Of a stretch of 44,707 nt of DNA, positions 23,261-29,170 are shown piece by piece. The position numbers were made by a program, and so were the translations under genes. The number at the start of each line of letters is the position of its first letter. Positions within the stretch are counted from its first letter, which is position 1. The DNA lies in IMG/VR virus record IMGVR_UViG_3300043410_000599, positions 1 to 44,707 of that record. One strand, written 5' to 3'. The notes beneath the pieces are model-generated. The model saw only the letters and a list, made by a program, of their open reading frames with translations. It did not search any database and had not been told where the DNA came from. The DNA comes from a virus.

Positions 23261-24306
23261 TGTCACGCTTCACTAGCCCTGACGCAAATGGTGCACCAGG
23301 CCCAATGGGGCCAACTGGCCCTGCAGGTGCCGATGGAGAAAATGGTGTTGGCGTTCCACCAGGTGGAGACGCTGGAGATATTCTTGCAAAAGTCGACGGT
23401 ACAGATTACAATACTGAATGGATCCAAAACTATACAAGTACAGTAAAGCATGAAGTAAAGTATATTGGAGATCCAACTATTCCTGTAGGAACACCAGTAT
23501 ACACAGTTCTTAATGGCAATGGAAATAGTTCAACAAACATCCCAGTAAACATTGCATCCAATGCATCTGAGGCAACATCATCAAAGACTATGGGATTAGT
23601 TGAAGCATCAGTTGCAAAGAATGGTTTTGTATATGTTGTCACAGAAGGTTTAGTAGATGGCATTGATACCTCTACCGCAAATACTGGAGATCCAGTTTGG
23701 CTTGGAGTAGATGGTGCTTATATCTTTGGTCTTGCAAATAAACCAAAGGCTCCAGCACATTTAGTATTTCTTGGAGTTGTTACAAGAGGACAACAAGTTA
23801 ATGGTGAGATATTTGTTAAAGTACAAAATGGTTTTGAACTAGATGAACTACATACAGTATCACTTGAGTCATCTATAGCGGATAATGAAATACTTGCTTA
23901 CGATACCGCTTCAGGATTATGGAAAAATCAAACCCTTGATGAATTATTATTGAAAGCAAGTGGATTTGTTAATGCTGGTGTTGATGTAACATTGGGTAAC
24001 TTAAAGGCAAGAATTCCAGCATCTGGCAATCGCAGCCTACAACTATCCACAATTACAGGAACTTATAGTGTATATGGTAGTGGTATTTATTCACAAAATG
24101 GGGTAAGTGGGACTACAATTACAGAAGGAAATTTTATCACAATAACAACAACACCAACATATCTTGTACCTAGTTACCAGTTTACAGTTGCTGGTGCCAC
24201 AGATACATGGGTTTTGAGAGACCTAAGCAACACTATTGCTTGGAGAATAACCTTGGTTATTGGTGGAAGTTTTAACAATAACTTTATTAGTATTGAAAGA
24301 TTATAG
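23260..24306 (+). CDS. collagen-like tail fibre protein
   Basis: Protein of 348 aa. An N-terminal Gly-X-Y stretch (GPMGPTGPAGADGENG, residues 12-27) is followed by GDILAKVDGTDYNTEW, a motif shared by aquatic phage fibre proteins, then beta-rich repeats. A second fibre-like unit reads SSIADNEILAYDTASGLWKNQTLDELL. The C-terminal 110 residues form a beta-sandwich candidate for receptor contact. It should trimerise and sit at the virion surface, fixing host range. No chaperone gene was identified beside it. Confidence 0.85.
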   Translation: MSRFTSPDANGAPGPMGPTGPAGADGENGVGVPPGGDAGDILAKVDGTDYNTEWIQNYTSTVKHEVKYIGDPTIPVGTPVYTVLNGNGNSSTNIPVNIASNASEATSSKTMGLVEASVAKNGFVYVVTEGLVDGIDTSTANTGDPVWLGVDGAYIFGLANKPKAPAHLVFLGVVTRGQQVNGEIFVKVQNGFELDELHTVSLESSIADNEILAYDTASGLWKNQTLDELLLKASGFVNAGVDVTLGNLKARIPASGNRSLQLSTITGTYSVYGSGIYSQNGVSGTTITEGNFITITTTPTYLVPSYQFTVAGATDTWVLRDLSNTIAWRITLVIGGSFNNNFISIERL

Positions 24307-24309
24307 TCT

Positions 24310-24317
24310 GGTATAAT
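24310..24317 (+). promoter_or_regulatory. extended -10 promoter for dps
   Basis: TGG overlapping TATAAT (24312-24317), just after the fibre stop; ATG at 24325 follows after 7 nt, so this transcript is predicted leaderless. Confidence 0.7.
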
Positions 24318-24324
24318 AAATGGT

Positions 24325-24774
24325 ATGAACGATCTTATTAACCTACTAAAAGTCCTTCTTGCGGACAACATTACCTTGAAGTTAAAGGCCCACGGCTATC
24401 ACTGGAATGTAGAGGGTGATGATTTTCCACAATTCCACGACTTTTTCGGGGATATTTATGCAGATTATGAGTCAGCAACAGATACCTATGCAGAATGGCT
24501 TCGTAAGTTAGATGCATATGCACCATTTAAGTTATCTAGATTTATTGAACTTAATGAAGTAGGAGAGCCAGAAATATCTTCTGATCCAAAGATGATGTGT
24601 GCTGATTTACTTATGGCAAATGATATGGTTCTTGCAAAACTTATGGATGCAGTTGATATGGCTACAGCAGGAAGACAGCATGCACTTGCAAACTTCTTTG
24701 CAGAGCGTATGGACCAACATCAAAGATGGCACTGGATGCTATCTGCATCACTAAAAGAAAATGAGATGGACTAA
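24325..24774 (+). CDS. dps: Dps-like ferritin
   Basis: Protein of 149 aa, four-helix ferritin-like. The Dps ferroxidase signature is present: LKAHGYHWNVEGDDFPQFHDFFG (read in parts, His23/His26, His38) then YADYESATDTYAEWLRKLDA with acidic ligands. Dps oligomers bind iron and protect or compact DNA. A phage copy could shield the genome from oxidative damage or sequester iron. It has its own leaderless promoter and overlaps the next gene by 1 nt. Confidence 0.9.
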   Translation: MNDLINLLKVLLADNITLKLKAHGYHWNVEGDDFPQFHDFFGDIYADYESATDTYAEWLRKLDAYAPFKLSRFIELNEVGEPEISSDPKMMCADLLMANDMVLAKLMDAVDMATAGRQHALANFFAERMDQHQRWHWMLSASLKENEMD

Positions 24775-25379
24775 TGCCATACCATATTGGCGAAAAGGGT
24801 TCTAACGGTTGCTCTGGATATCCAGTAGTAAGCGATGAAGGACATGTCGCAGGATGCCACGGCACAGAAGCAGAAGCAGGTGCACAAGTAAGAGCACTAT
24901 ATGCAAATGTACCAGATGCAAGTAAGTCAGAAACTCCAATGGATGTTGCTTATAACGCAGTTGTTACTGATCCAACTCCAGCAACTCCATCATCTAACAT
25001 TAACCCAGGTGCAGGAATGAAGAAGCCACAATACATGATGAACTTTGGAAGACAAATAGGATCAGGAATCAAAGATAAAAGAGTTGTAGATATTTGGACA
25101 GTAAAAGCAGATGCACCAATGCCAGAAAATCCAATCATGCCAACACAAACATATGAAGGTTGTGAGTGTGATTACTGTACAGCAAATGAATTAACATGTT
25201 CTCAATGCCCACAATGTGGCGGAATGGATGGAGAAAGAGAAATGGCAGCATACGATGCTTCACTAGGTAAGTCTGATGAGACACCACAAGAACAACCACA
25301 AGAACCAGCAAAGCCAGAATCATTCTTTAACTTTAGAGACATGAGAGCAACACGCAATACAGTTAGATTAGGGGAATAA
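24774..25379 (+). CDS. phage protein with N-terminal CSGY/GCH domain and zinc cluster
   Basis: Protein of 201 aa. N-terminal 45 residues (NGCSGYPVVSDEGHVAGCHGT, then EAEAGAQVRALYAN) match a short domain found at the end of phage head or protease proteins, where it precedes variable tails. The middle is Pro-rich; CECDYC then CSQCPQC (about 125-145) could bind zinc. Probably virion-associated; function unknown. Confidence 0.65.
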   Translation: MPYHIGEKGSNGCSGYPVVSDEGHVAGCHGTEAEAGAQVRALYANVPDASKSETPMDVAYNAVVTDPTPATPSSNINPGAGMKKPQYMMNFGRQIGSGIKDKRVVDIWTVKADAPMPENPIMPTQTYEGCECDYCTANELTCSQCPQCGGMDGEREMAAYDASLGKSDETPQEQPQEPAKPESFFNFRDMRATRNTVRLGE

Positions 25380-25380
25380 A

Positions 25381-25509
25381 ATGCCAAAGAAAAAGGCTGG
25401 AGCCTTTAATGATACACAGATCAAGAATGGGTGGATTGTAAAGGTCCGTAAAGATGGCACAATAAAGGCTTTGGTGGCCCCATACGAGCCAAAACACCCT
25501 ACCAAGTAG
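25381..25509 (+). CDS. 42-aa basic protein
   Basis: Starts 1 nt after the upstream stop, behind GGGGAA. WIVKVRKDGTIKALVAPYEP forms a small beta hairpin with Lys-rich ends. Last gene of the rightward block; it faces the tRNA array convergently with 6 nt to the encoded CCA of tRNA-Glu. Confidence 0.65.
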   Translation: MPKKKAGAFNDTQIKNGWIVKVRKDGTIKALVAPYEPKHPTK

Positions 25510-25515
25510 GATAAC

Positions 25516-25590
25516 TGGTAGCCCCAACGGGAATCGAACCCGTCTTGCCAGATTGAAAATCTGAAGTCCTAACCGATAGACGATGGAGCC
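25516..25590 (-). tRNA. tRNA-Glu (TTC), CCA encoded
   Basis: Cloverleaf on the minus strand: acceptor GGCTCCA/TGGGGCT, anticodon loop TTTTCAA giving TTC, T-arm with GTTCGATTC. A3' CCA follows the discriminator, the only gene-encoded CCA seen in the array. Confidence 0.95.
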
Positions 25591-25594
25591 ATTG

Positions 25595-25667
25595 CTGGGG
25601 ATGCAGGCCTCGATCCTGCGACTTGCGAATTAACAGTTCGCCACTCTACCAACTGAGTTAATCCCCA
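25595..25667 (-). tRNA. tRNA-Asn (GTT)
   Basis: Acceptor TGGGGAT/ATCCCCA, D-arm ACTC/GAGT, anticodon stem GCGAA/TTCGC with loop CTGTTAA. T-loop is ATCGAGG rather than the usual TTCGAAT-type. Ends in CAA, not CCA. Confidence 0.92.
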
Positions 25668-25701
25668 CTGCATTAAAAGTATAGCATATTAAGTTGTTTT
25701 G

Positions 25702-25773
25702 CGTCCCCGATAGGATTCGAACCTATGGCCTACACCTTAGAAGGGTGTCACTCTTCCGCTGAGTTACGGAGAC
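25702..25773 (-). tRNA. tRNA-Arg (TCT)
   Basis: Acceptor GTCTCCG/CGGGGAC, anticodon stem ACACC/GGTGT with loop CTTCTAA, T-arm ATAGG-TTCGAAT-CCTAT. Reads AGA, a codon common in these AT-rich genes. Confidence 0.95.
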
Positions 25774-25777
25774 TTAG

Positions 25778-25851
25778 TACAACAGGTAGGACTTGAACCT
25801 ACGATAACCGAATTATGAGTTCGGGGCCTTGACCAACTTGGCTACTGTTGC
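25778..25851 (-). tRNA. tRNA-Met (CAT), elongator-like or Ile2
   Basis: Acceptor GCAACAG/CTGTTGT, anticodon stem CCGAA/TTCGG with loop CTCATAA, A73. It lacks the three G-C pairs of an initiator anticodon stem. A lysidine-modified Ile tRNA reading ATA cannot be excluded. Confidence 0.93.
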
Positions 25852-25893
25852 TTATATACTAAGTATATCCCATCGCTATTCAATTGTCAATTG

Positions 25894-25964
25894 CTTCTCC
25901 CCTAGGACTCGAACCTAGATTGCTGGTGCCAAAAACCAGAGTCCTGCCATTGGACGAAGGAGAA
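25894..25964 (-). tRNA. tRNA-Gln (TTG)
   Basis: Acceptor TTCTCCT/GGGAGAA, anticodon stem CTGGT/ACCAG with loop TTTTGGC, T-arm CTAGG-TTCGAGT-CCTAG. A degenerate copy of the recurrent hairpin lies just 5' of it. Confidence 0.95.
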
Positions 25965-25968
25965 TCAT

Positions 25969-25996
25969 GAGCCTTTTTTACATCTGCATACTCAGG
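25969..25996 (-). ncRNA. degenerate hairpin element before tRNA-Gln
   Basis: Reverse strand keeps the 5' CCTGAG, a TAAAA run and a 3' GGCTC, but only a three-base-pair GAG/CTC stem is left. Placed 4 nt before the tRNA-Gln 5' end, the same position as the Asp and Trp copies. Confidence 0.3.
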
Positions 25997-26040
25997 CAGG
26001 GCTTAAAGTGTAGACTCATCCATGGTAATCTACTACTTTG

Positions 26041-26120
26041 TCCGCCATCTTGGAATCGAACCAAGCATGCCATAAGCGGGGGATTTACAGTCCCCTGTCC
26101 CACCTTGGAACATATGACGG
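26041..26120 (-). tRNA. tRNA-Tyr (GTA)
   Basis: 80 nt with long variable arm. Acceptor CCGTCAT/ATGGCGG, anticodon stem GGGGA/TCCCC with loop CTGTAAA, A73, T-arm CTTGG-TTCGATT-CCAAG. Confidence 0.94.
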
Positions 26121-26125
26121 AAGAG

Positions 26126-26212
26126 CGGAAGATATAGGATTCGAACCTATGGTAAGTTTTACCCTACGATCAGTTAGCAACCGATTGCTTTAGACCACTC
26201 AGCCAATCTTCC
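26126..26212 (-). tRNA. tRNA-Ser (GCT)
   Basis: 87 nt class II tRNA. Acceptor GGAAGAT/ATCTTCC, anticodon stem ATCGG/CTGAT with loop TTGCTAA, long variable arm with GGGTAAAACTTACC, T-arm ATAGG-TTCGAAT-CCTAT, G73. Confidence 0.95.
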
Positions 26213-26217
26213 ATGAG

Positions 26218-26328
26218 GGCGTATCCTACTGCCAACAGGTCCAGTGTAGTGTGCACTCAGGGACTGGGTTGCTGTTGGGCCCTACCACGACTGTACTAGA
26301 CGCTATCTAGCCTTCCATCGGATACGCC
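26218..26328 (-). ncRNA. 111-nt structured non-coding element in tRNA array
   Basis: Its ends pair over 9 bp (GGCGTATCC/GGATACGCC). Inside, CCAACAG/CTGTTGG encloses CCAGT/ACTGG, and a second arm is CTAGA-TAGCG-TCTAG, making a three-way RNA. There is no T-loop, so it is not a tRNA, and no frame of useful length crosses it. Strand is taken from the flanking tRNAs. It has the size and placement of a processed small RNA. No known family recognised. Confidence 0.6.
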
Positions 26329-26332
26329 TTCG

Positions 26333-26406
26333 TGCTTCATGTAAGACTCGAACTTACAACATCATGATCCTAAGTCATGTGCCTCTACCAATTGGGCCAA
26401 TGAAGC
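26333..26406 (-). tRNA. tRNA-Leu (TAG), short variable loop
   Basis: Acceptor GCTTCAT/ATGAAGC, A73, anticodon stem CATGA/TCATG with loop CTTAGGA (TAG, then G37). The variable region is only 5 nt, so this is a class I tRNA with a leucine anticodon, unlike normal class II leucine tRNAs. Confidence 0.88.
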
Positions 26407-26581
26407 ATGTAAGCAGCAGATGACTAATCCGCCCCTACCGACTCTACACTAGAAATCCTACGAGTAGTAGCAACCATGGCCAATCTAGGCACTGCGCCAA
26501 GGTTAGTGGCGTTTGCTGGCTTTCGTCCAGTTCCTACACCATTATGACACTAATGGTAGCGAGTGTATAGTCACTACACTG
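26407..26581 (-). ncRNA. 175-nt structured non-coding element between tRNAs
   Basis: No coding frame. Reverse-strand hairpins: AGTGTA/TACACT, ACCATTA/TAATGGT, CTGG/CCAG, CGCCA/TGGCG, and GCGGAT/ATCTGC. It begins directly at the 3' end of tRNA-Trp and ends at the 5' end of tRNA-Leu, so RNase P/Z processing would release it. Too small for GOLLD or ROOL RNAs. No family recognised. Confidence 0.5.
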
Positions 26582-26652
26582 CAGAGTCTCTAGGAGTCGA
26601 ACCTAGGCTTACCGCTTTGGAGACGGTAGTGCTTCCGTAACACTTAGACCCT
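26582..26652 (-). tRNA. tRNA-Trp (CCA), copy 1
   Basis: Acceptor AGGGTCT/AGACTCT, anticodon stem ACCGT/GCGGT with loop CTCCAAA, T-arm CTAGG-TTCGACT-CCTAG, G73. A second tRNA-Trp is at 44372-44442. Confidence 0.94.
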
Positions 26653-26656
26653 AAAT

Positions 26657-26678
26657 ACCTAACGCACTAGTCGTTAGG
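26657..26678. other. 7-bp hairpin between tRNA genes
   Basis: CCTAACG, 7-nt loop, CGTTAGG. No T-run follows on either strand, so it is more likely a processing or spacing structure than a terminator. Confidence 0.35.
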
Positions 26679-26698
26679 GTGGTTATTTAATTATACAG

Positions 26699-26771
26699 TA
26701 CCCAAAGTGGGATTCGAACCCACGCTGTGTAAATTTTAAATCTACTGCCTCTACCGCTGGGCTATTTGGGC
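26699..26771 (-). tRNA. tRNA-Leu (TAA), short variable loop
   Basis: Acceptor GCCCAAA/TTTGGGT, A73, anticodon stem GTAGA/TTTAC with loop TTTAAAA (TAA), variable loop 5 nt, T-arm GTGGG-TTCGAAT-CCCAC. Second class I tRNA with a leucine anticodon; it would read TTA. Confidence 0.88.
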
Positions 26772-26776
26772 TAAAA

Positions 26777-26935
26777 CTATTTAGCCAATAAGCCGATTAG
26801 TAAACCAATAATAAACATTGACATACCAATCACCCAGTGATATCTGCGAGTTAGATAATCTCTAACAATTTTATCTTGAATATAATCTGGAACTTCAACA
26901 ACTTTATCACGACCCAAATCAATCTCGTACTTCAT
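26777..26935 (-). CDS. 52-aa membrane protein
   Basis: GGAGG lies 6 nt before the ATG. A soluble N-terminal part (EIDLGRDKVVEVPDYIQD) precedes one C-terminal transmembrane helix (WVIGMSMFIIGLLIGLLA). It ends 5 nt before tRNA-Leu, so gene and tRNAs probably share one transcript. Function unknown. Confidence 0.7.
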   Translation of the reverse strand: MKYEIDLGRDKVVEVPDYIQDKIVRDYLTRRYHWVIGMSMFIIGLLIGLLAK

Positions 26936-27029
26936 TGTTTTCCTCCTGATCTACCCCGTAAGTCATTGTTACATAGCATACATAAAACCCTGCAGCAAAG
27001 GCGGGGATAAGAAAAAGTGCATCAATCAT
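26919..27029 (-). CDS. 36-aa membrane peptide, leaderless
   Basis: ATG at 27029 is 6 nt after TATACT (27036-27041). One hydrophobic helix (DALFLIPAFAAGFYVCYVTM) and an acidic tail; overlaps the next gene by 17 nt. Likely first gene of the tRNA transcript. Not recognised. Confidence 0.6.
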   Translation of the reverse strand: MIDALFLIPAFAAGFYVCYVTMTYGVDQEENNEVRD

Positions 27030-27035
27030 ATATTA

Positions 27036-27041
27036 AGTATA
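27036..27041 (-). promoter_or_regulatory. -10 box TATACT for tRNA-array transcript
   Basis: Reverse-strand TATACT, with TTACAA 16 nt upstream as a poor -35. Downstream lie two small membrane genes and then ten tRNA genes without another clear promoter. Confidence 0.55.
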
Positions 27042-27070
27042 CTCCATTCAAGTGATGTTGTAAAGTTGGT

Positions 27071-27193
27071 TTAGATTAATTCTGGCATGGTCTGGCCACA
27101 TGGACAGATAATAGATTCAGGAAGATCATGAACTTCTGTCTCAATTGTAATAGCAGTAGAACATTCTTGGCACTTATAAGTAATTTTTGTCAT
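27071..27193 (-). CDS. 40-aa zinc-ribbon protein, leaderless
   Basis: YKCQECSTA and ICPCGQ supply four cysteines for one zinc ribbon. ATG 27193 is 6 nt after TATCAT (extended by TGG). Divergent from the 54-aa gene at 27229. Function unknown. Confidence 0.65.
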   Translation of the reverse strand: MTKITYKCQECSTAITIETEVHDLPESIICPCGQTMPELI

Positions 27194-27199
27194 GTATTA

Positions 27200-27222
27200 A
27201 TGATACCAGACTATGGTATGAT
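27200..27222. promoter_or_regulatory. palindromic bidirectional promoter
   Basis: ATGATACCA, 5 nt, TGGTATGAT: two extended -10 boxes back to back, one for each strand. Each ATG starts 6 nt beyond its box, so both genes are leaderless and only 35 bp apart. Confidence 0.7.
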
Positions 27223-27228
27223 TGTCAA

Positions 27229-27393
27229 ATGGAATGCGAACATGATAATAAAAAAGCCTATGTTTACGGCTATATGAGCAGTGACTTTATTCAGGCTCAG
27301 TGGGATGGGATGCAGCCTTATGGAGGCCATCGGAAGACTGCTGAGATGCCAGAATACTTCTGTCCAGATTGTCTAGAAGACTTGTACGAATAG
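27229..27393 (+). CDS. 54-aa Cys/His protein, leaderless
   Basis: ATG 27229 fits the promoter; an in-frame upstream start lies before the -10 and is not used. CEHDNKKAYVYGY and YFCPDCLEDLY (C-x-H plus C-x-x-C) suggest a zinc site. It is a rightward island in a leftward region, and its 3' half overlaps a leftward gene. Confidence 0.68.
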   Translation: MECEHDNKKAYVYGYMSSDFIQAQWDGMQPYGGHRKTAEMPEYFCPDCLEDLYE

Positions 27394-27511
27394 GCCTTAG
27401 TCCATCATTAATAATCTTAGCCCTAATCTTTTCTTGCCTACGCTCAAATTTAGACAGTTGTGGCTTAGACTTTTTTCTTTTTAGATTTTTAGATTGGCGC
27501 TTTTGGCTCAT
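27287..27511 (-). CDS. basic 74-aa protein, antisense overlap
   Basis: Start by ATGA overlap with the upstream zinc protein. N-terminal half very basic (KRQSKNLKRKKSKPQLSKFERRQ), suggesting nucleic-acid binding. The C-terminal 36 codons run antisense to the 54-aa gene, so that part may have weak constraint. The last portion may simply be read-through. Confidence 0.5.
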   Translation of the reverse strand: MSQKRQSKNLKRKKSKPQLSKFERRQEKIRAKIINDGLRPIRTSLLDNLDRSILASQQSSDGLHKAASHPTEPE

Positions 27512-27642
27512 GAGCCTTCTACATAATTTCTTACATGCTTGGAGCAAACACCAGTGACAATAAAATGGGTGCCCTCATCGGCAAGATCATTGTAAGTTGC
27601 TCTAGCATTACAGTAGAAGCATTTTTCTTCTTTATTGTCCAT
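27508..27642 (-). CDS. 44-aa zinc-finger protein, leaderless
   Basis: CFYCNARATYNDL and VCSKHVRNYV give a C-x-x-C plus C-x-x-H site. ATG 27642 follows TGG-TATAAT (27649-27657) by 6 nt. First gene of a two-gene unit. Function unknown. Confidence 0.68.
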   Translation of the reverse strand: MDNKEEKCFYCNARATYNDLADEGTHFIVTGVCSKHVRNYVEGS

Positions 27643-27648
27643 AATCCT

Positions 27649-27657
27649 ATTATACCA
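27649..27657 (-). promoter_or_regulatory. extended -10 promoter, leaderless start
   Basis: Reverse-strand TGG-TATAAT, 6 nt before ATG 27642. Confidence 0.7.
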
Positions 27658-27680
27658 TTTTGACGGTCTATCTTCTGGCT

Positions 27681-27959
27681 CTACCATACTTCATCCATAT
27701 CAAACTCAGGACCGACAGACTCAAAACTATATCTCATTGCATTTCCAAGATCATTTTCTGGTACATCATTAAAATAATATTTATTTCTCTCTGAACTAAA
27801 TGACCACGATCTCCATCCATCTCCATCGTTCCAGAACAGAGAGCCAGGAGTTGTATCCTTTAGGCGCTCTTCAATCATATCGTATAGATGAACCTCATCC
27901 ATAATGGCATCTCTTAGTGGAGACCACCAAAATAATTTTCTAACTAACCAATCAATCAT
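27681..27959 (-). CDS. hypothetical protein, 92 aa
   Basis: Aromatic-rich: FWNDGDGWRSWSFSSERNKYYFN. N-terminal helix WLVRKLFWWSPL may touch the membrane. Overlaps the upstream gene by 8 nt. No family recognised. Confidence 0.7.
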   Translation of the reverse strand: MIDWLVRKLFWWSPLRDAIMDEVHLYDMIEERLKDTTPGSLFWNDGDGWRSWSFSSERNKYYFNDVPENDLGNAMRYSFESVGPEFDMDEVW

Positions 27960-28086
27960 TTTCCTCTACCTTATCTTTAGGAACCCAAACCTTTTTGCCA
28001 TCTTTCCATACAGGCCAATAGCCAAGGCTACGCCAGTCCATAGACATAATCTTAGGATCTTTTGGCACACCACACCCTGTAATCAC
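27952..28086 (-). CDS. small Trp-rich protein, 31 or 44 aa
   Basis: Frame reads GTG start at 28086 (44 aa) or ATG at 28047 (31 aa). Core sequence DWRSLGYWPVWKDGKKVWVPKDKV looks like a short beta domain. Overlaps genes on both sides. Start undecided. Confidence 0.5.
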   Translation of the reverse strand: MITGCGVPKDPKIMSMDWRSLGYWPVWKDGKKVWVPKDKVEEND

Positions 28087-28153
28087 TCATGGTCTGGTGG
28101 TTATCCCAGTACTCAATATCTTCTTTGTCCATACCGCATTTATCACAAATCAT
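28052..28153 (-). CDS. 33-aa zinc-knuckle peptide
   Basis: MICDKCGMDKEDIEYWDNHQ with a later Cys gives C-x-x-C plus H and C. Starts by ATGA overlap with the 90-aa gene. Typical of the many tiny Cys-rich proteins on this strand. Confidence 0.5.
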   Translation of the reverse strand: MICDKCGMDKEDIEYWDNHQTMSDYRVWCAKRS

Positions 28154-28422
28154 TTTCTCACCTTTGGTTTTGGCATTCTTTCTGTTATTAATAAAACAAC
28201 TTTATCCAGGCCTTCAACATAAGCCATCGCATCATCTTTAGCCCATAAAAGGTTGCCTTTTTTATCAAAAGAACTACCTCTGTACTCAAGATATTCTTTC
28301 TTATGCTCATTAATTAAGTATATCAGTTGTTCTCGTTCATACTTAACAGACTTACTGCAACCTGCACATGGACATGCCCAGTGAAACCTTTCTGGTCCTG
28401 GTGTTTGGTTTGGATCTGCCAT
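28150..28422 (-). CDS. hypothetical protein with Cys cluster, 90 aa
   Basis: ACPCAGCSKSVKYEREQL carries three close cysteines, followed by helices and a basic end (RMPKPKVRK). Lies immediately after the adenosyltransferase gene. Similar Trp-Ala-Cys-Pro-Cys starts occur in other small actinophage proteins, from memory. Function unknown. Confidence 0.7.
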   Translation of the reverse strand: MADPNQTPGPERFHWACPCAGCSKSVKYEREQLIYLINEHKKEYLEYRGSSFDKKGNLLWAKDDAMAYVEGLDKVVLLITERMPKPKVRK

Positions 28423-28938
28423 CTATTCCCCCATTGGTTTCCAAAGTTTTTCGTTACCCTTATTATAGTCCCTAGCCATGACAAATAGCAAATCAGAAAG
28501 CCTATTTAAATAAGTAGCAGTTAATGGATTAATAGTAATATCTAACATTTCTTCAATCTCAATTACATACCACAAATCTCTTTCTGCTCTGCGAACTAGG
28601 CTTCTTGCAAAATGCAAGGGACCAGTAGGTAATACAAAAGAATATAGAGGTTCTTGTGTTACGACATAGCCATCAATCATCTTTTCTAAGTATGTAATGT
28701 GGTTATGTTTAATTTTCACAGTATCGGAACCAGCAACATCTGCACCAAGATCAAATAAATCATTCTGAATTTTATCAAGAATAGGATTAGGAGTCATCAA
28801 CCCAATAGCAGAGTTAGCCTCATCAATTGACCCAATTGCAATAATCTGTGGGCTAAACTTTTCTACACGCATATTGTCTGCGGTAGATGTAGTGCCTTTA
28901 TCACCAGTCTTAGTATAGATTTTAGTTAGGTGCACCAT
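28423..28938 (-). CDS. cob(I)alamin adenosyltransferase, PduO type
   Basis: Protein of 171 aa from ATG 28938 (AAGGA 8 nt upstream); an in-frame upstream ATG at 28974 lies deeper in the previous gene. PduO hallmarks: IYTKTGDKGTTST (ATP site), IGSIDEANSAIG, FVLPTGPLHFARSLVRRAERD (Arg/Glu binding of ATP and cobalamin) and YLNRLSDLLFVMAR. The enzyme makes adenosylcobalamin from ATP and reduced B12. In this phage it could supply cofactor to a B12-dependent ribonucleotide reductase, which would have to lie outside the window. Neighbours are small unknown genes, not a cobalamin operon. Confidence 0.95.
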   Translation of the reverse strand: MVHLTKIYTKTGDKGTTSTADNMRVEKFSPQIIAIGSIDEANSAIGLMTPNPILDKIQNDLFDLGADVAGSDTVKIKHNHITYLEKMIDGYVVTQEPLYSFVLPTGPLHFARSLVRRAERDLWYVIEIEEMLDITINPLTATYLNRLSDLLFVMARDYNKGNEKLWKPMGE

Positions 28939-29170
28939 TTGCATCATCCTTTGTCCACTCGTACTTACTATCATACAGGTAATTGATTACTTCGTCAATA
29001 GCCCCTCCCATAGTTGGAGCGGTAACTTCACAATAATACTCATTAGTATCAGAAAATTCTATATTGGCTTCCCAATGGTTAAAAAATCCACCATAGTTAA
29101 CCTTAGTTACTTTAATAGTAAAATTATCTGAATAATCTAATTGATCTTCAGGCCACTCAATCTTATCCAT
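28922..29170 (-). CDS. hypothetical protein, 82 aa
   Basis: ATG 29170 overlaps the upstream stop (TAATG). Beta-rich sequence: FTIKVTKVNYGGFFNHWEANIEF and acidic ends. Ends 17 nt inside the adenosyltransferase gene. Not recognised. Confidence 0.68.
   Translation of the reverse strand: MDKIEWPEDQLDYSDNFTIKVTKVNYGGFFNHWEANIEFSDTNEYYCEVTAPTMGGAIDEVINYLYDSKYEWTKDDANGAPN

Noticed and set aside
26218-26328. tRNA with a long insertion
   Set aside because: No T-loop GTTCRA motif or anticodon arm can be placed, and the closing stem is 9-10 bp.
26407-26581. GOLLD or ROOL giant RNA near tRNAs
   Set aside because: Those RNAs are several times longer; only 175 nt are available here.
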